Below, piece after piece: positions 63,783 through 64,000 of a DNA stretch of 64,000 nt. The notes beneath the pieces are model-generated. The model was not told where the DNA came from. It was given only the letters and a program-made list of their open reading frames with translations, and did not search any database. Every line of letters starts with the position of its first letter. The stretch's first letter is position 1. The stretch covers positions 283,382,028 through 283,446,027 of the forward strand of contig JAUMIR010000002.1 of the NCBI GenBank assembly GCA_030847615.1, written 5' to 3'. The stretch comes from Gambelia wislizenii (lineage: Eukaryota; Chordata; Lepidosauria; Squamata; Crotaphytidae). The translations under genes and the position numbers were made by a program.

Positions 63783-64000
63783 ATGTCTTTCTTTAAGGGA
63801 AAGAAAAAGGAGACTGAGCAAAGGCCCATGTCGGAAAATCCTTTTTCTGGAGAACAGGGTGAAATGATTGCCTTTTCTACAGATCAAGGTCTGGGGGGGA
63901 AAGCAAGAGGTTAGATGTTTCATCTAAAGAAAAAGGTTGCTAGAGATCCTATGATAGAAGATGGTTTAAGAGAGGAAACAGATTATTTATTGAATAAGGG
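63783..64000 (+). pseudogene. decayed gag start of the LTR element
   Basis: An ATG 167 bp after the primer-binding site opens a Lys/Glu-rich frame of 43 codons that stops at about 63914. The bases after a run of seven G suggest at least one frameshift, and another stop follows. No N-terminal myristoylation glycine is present. Whether it is a retrovirus-like or Ty3/gypsy-like element cannot be told from this fragment. Confidence 0.55.

Overview
The window is genomic DNA from a reptile, most likely a squamate (lizard or snake). Split genes with GT-AG introns are set among a very diverse mix of young and old transposons: L1, CR1, L2, L3-like, Penelope, copia-like and other LTR elements, CORE/MIR-like and tRNA-derived SINEs, hAT-like MITEs and many TA-flanked Tigger-like MITEs. 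Nothing prokaryotic is visible. The squamate call is inferred from the repeat mix, not from a diagnostic gene.

Layout. 1-6539: an almost full-length L1 on the minus strand (5' UTR, ORF1, ORF2), broken by one frameshift near the ORF2 C-terminus. 6540-8400: an unclassified repeat, then a CR1 tail. 9046-9976: a bitter taste receptor (TAS2R) pseudogene on the plus strand. 10460-13170: an old L1 remnant between inverted repeats, carrying a MITE. 13966-25234: a MITE-rich block with two large GC-rich tandem arrays (about 26 x 63 bp and 17 x 73 bp), each enclosed by the ends of a TA-flanked MITE; it also holds a copia-like gag start cut by a CR1, and an L2. 26929-27776 and 29005-29453: foldback MITEs.

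28097-51223 is the one clearly intact cellular gene, GSTK1 (glutathione S-transferase kappa 1). It has eight coding exons on the plus strand, all with good splice sites and consistent phase, giving 252 residues. Its introns hold nested transposons (30282-33945 is four layers deep). The product has an acid-free N-terminal extension that could be a mitochondrial presequence, and it ends in the peroxisomal signal SKL. A TAS2R next to GSTK1 matches the mammalian TAS2R39/TAS2R40-GSTK1 neighbourhood, so the locus looks orthologous.

51224-64000: the GSTK1 3' region with a Penelope-like GIY-YIG fragment, more CR1/L3/hAT repeats, a possible terminal exon with poly(A) signal of an unidentified minus-strand gene (54565-55288), a repeat with internal tandem units near 60 kb, a microsatellite, and the 5' LTR, primer-binding site and decayed gag start of an LTR element leaving the right edge.

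The most unusual pattern is a family of TA-flanked MITEs whose ends are conserved while their interiors have expanded into different GC-rich, hairpin-forming minisatellites. The repeat motif ccttcacggagcc also turns up inside an unrelated element at 33.6 kb.
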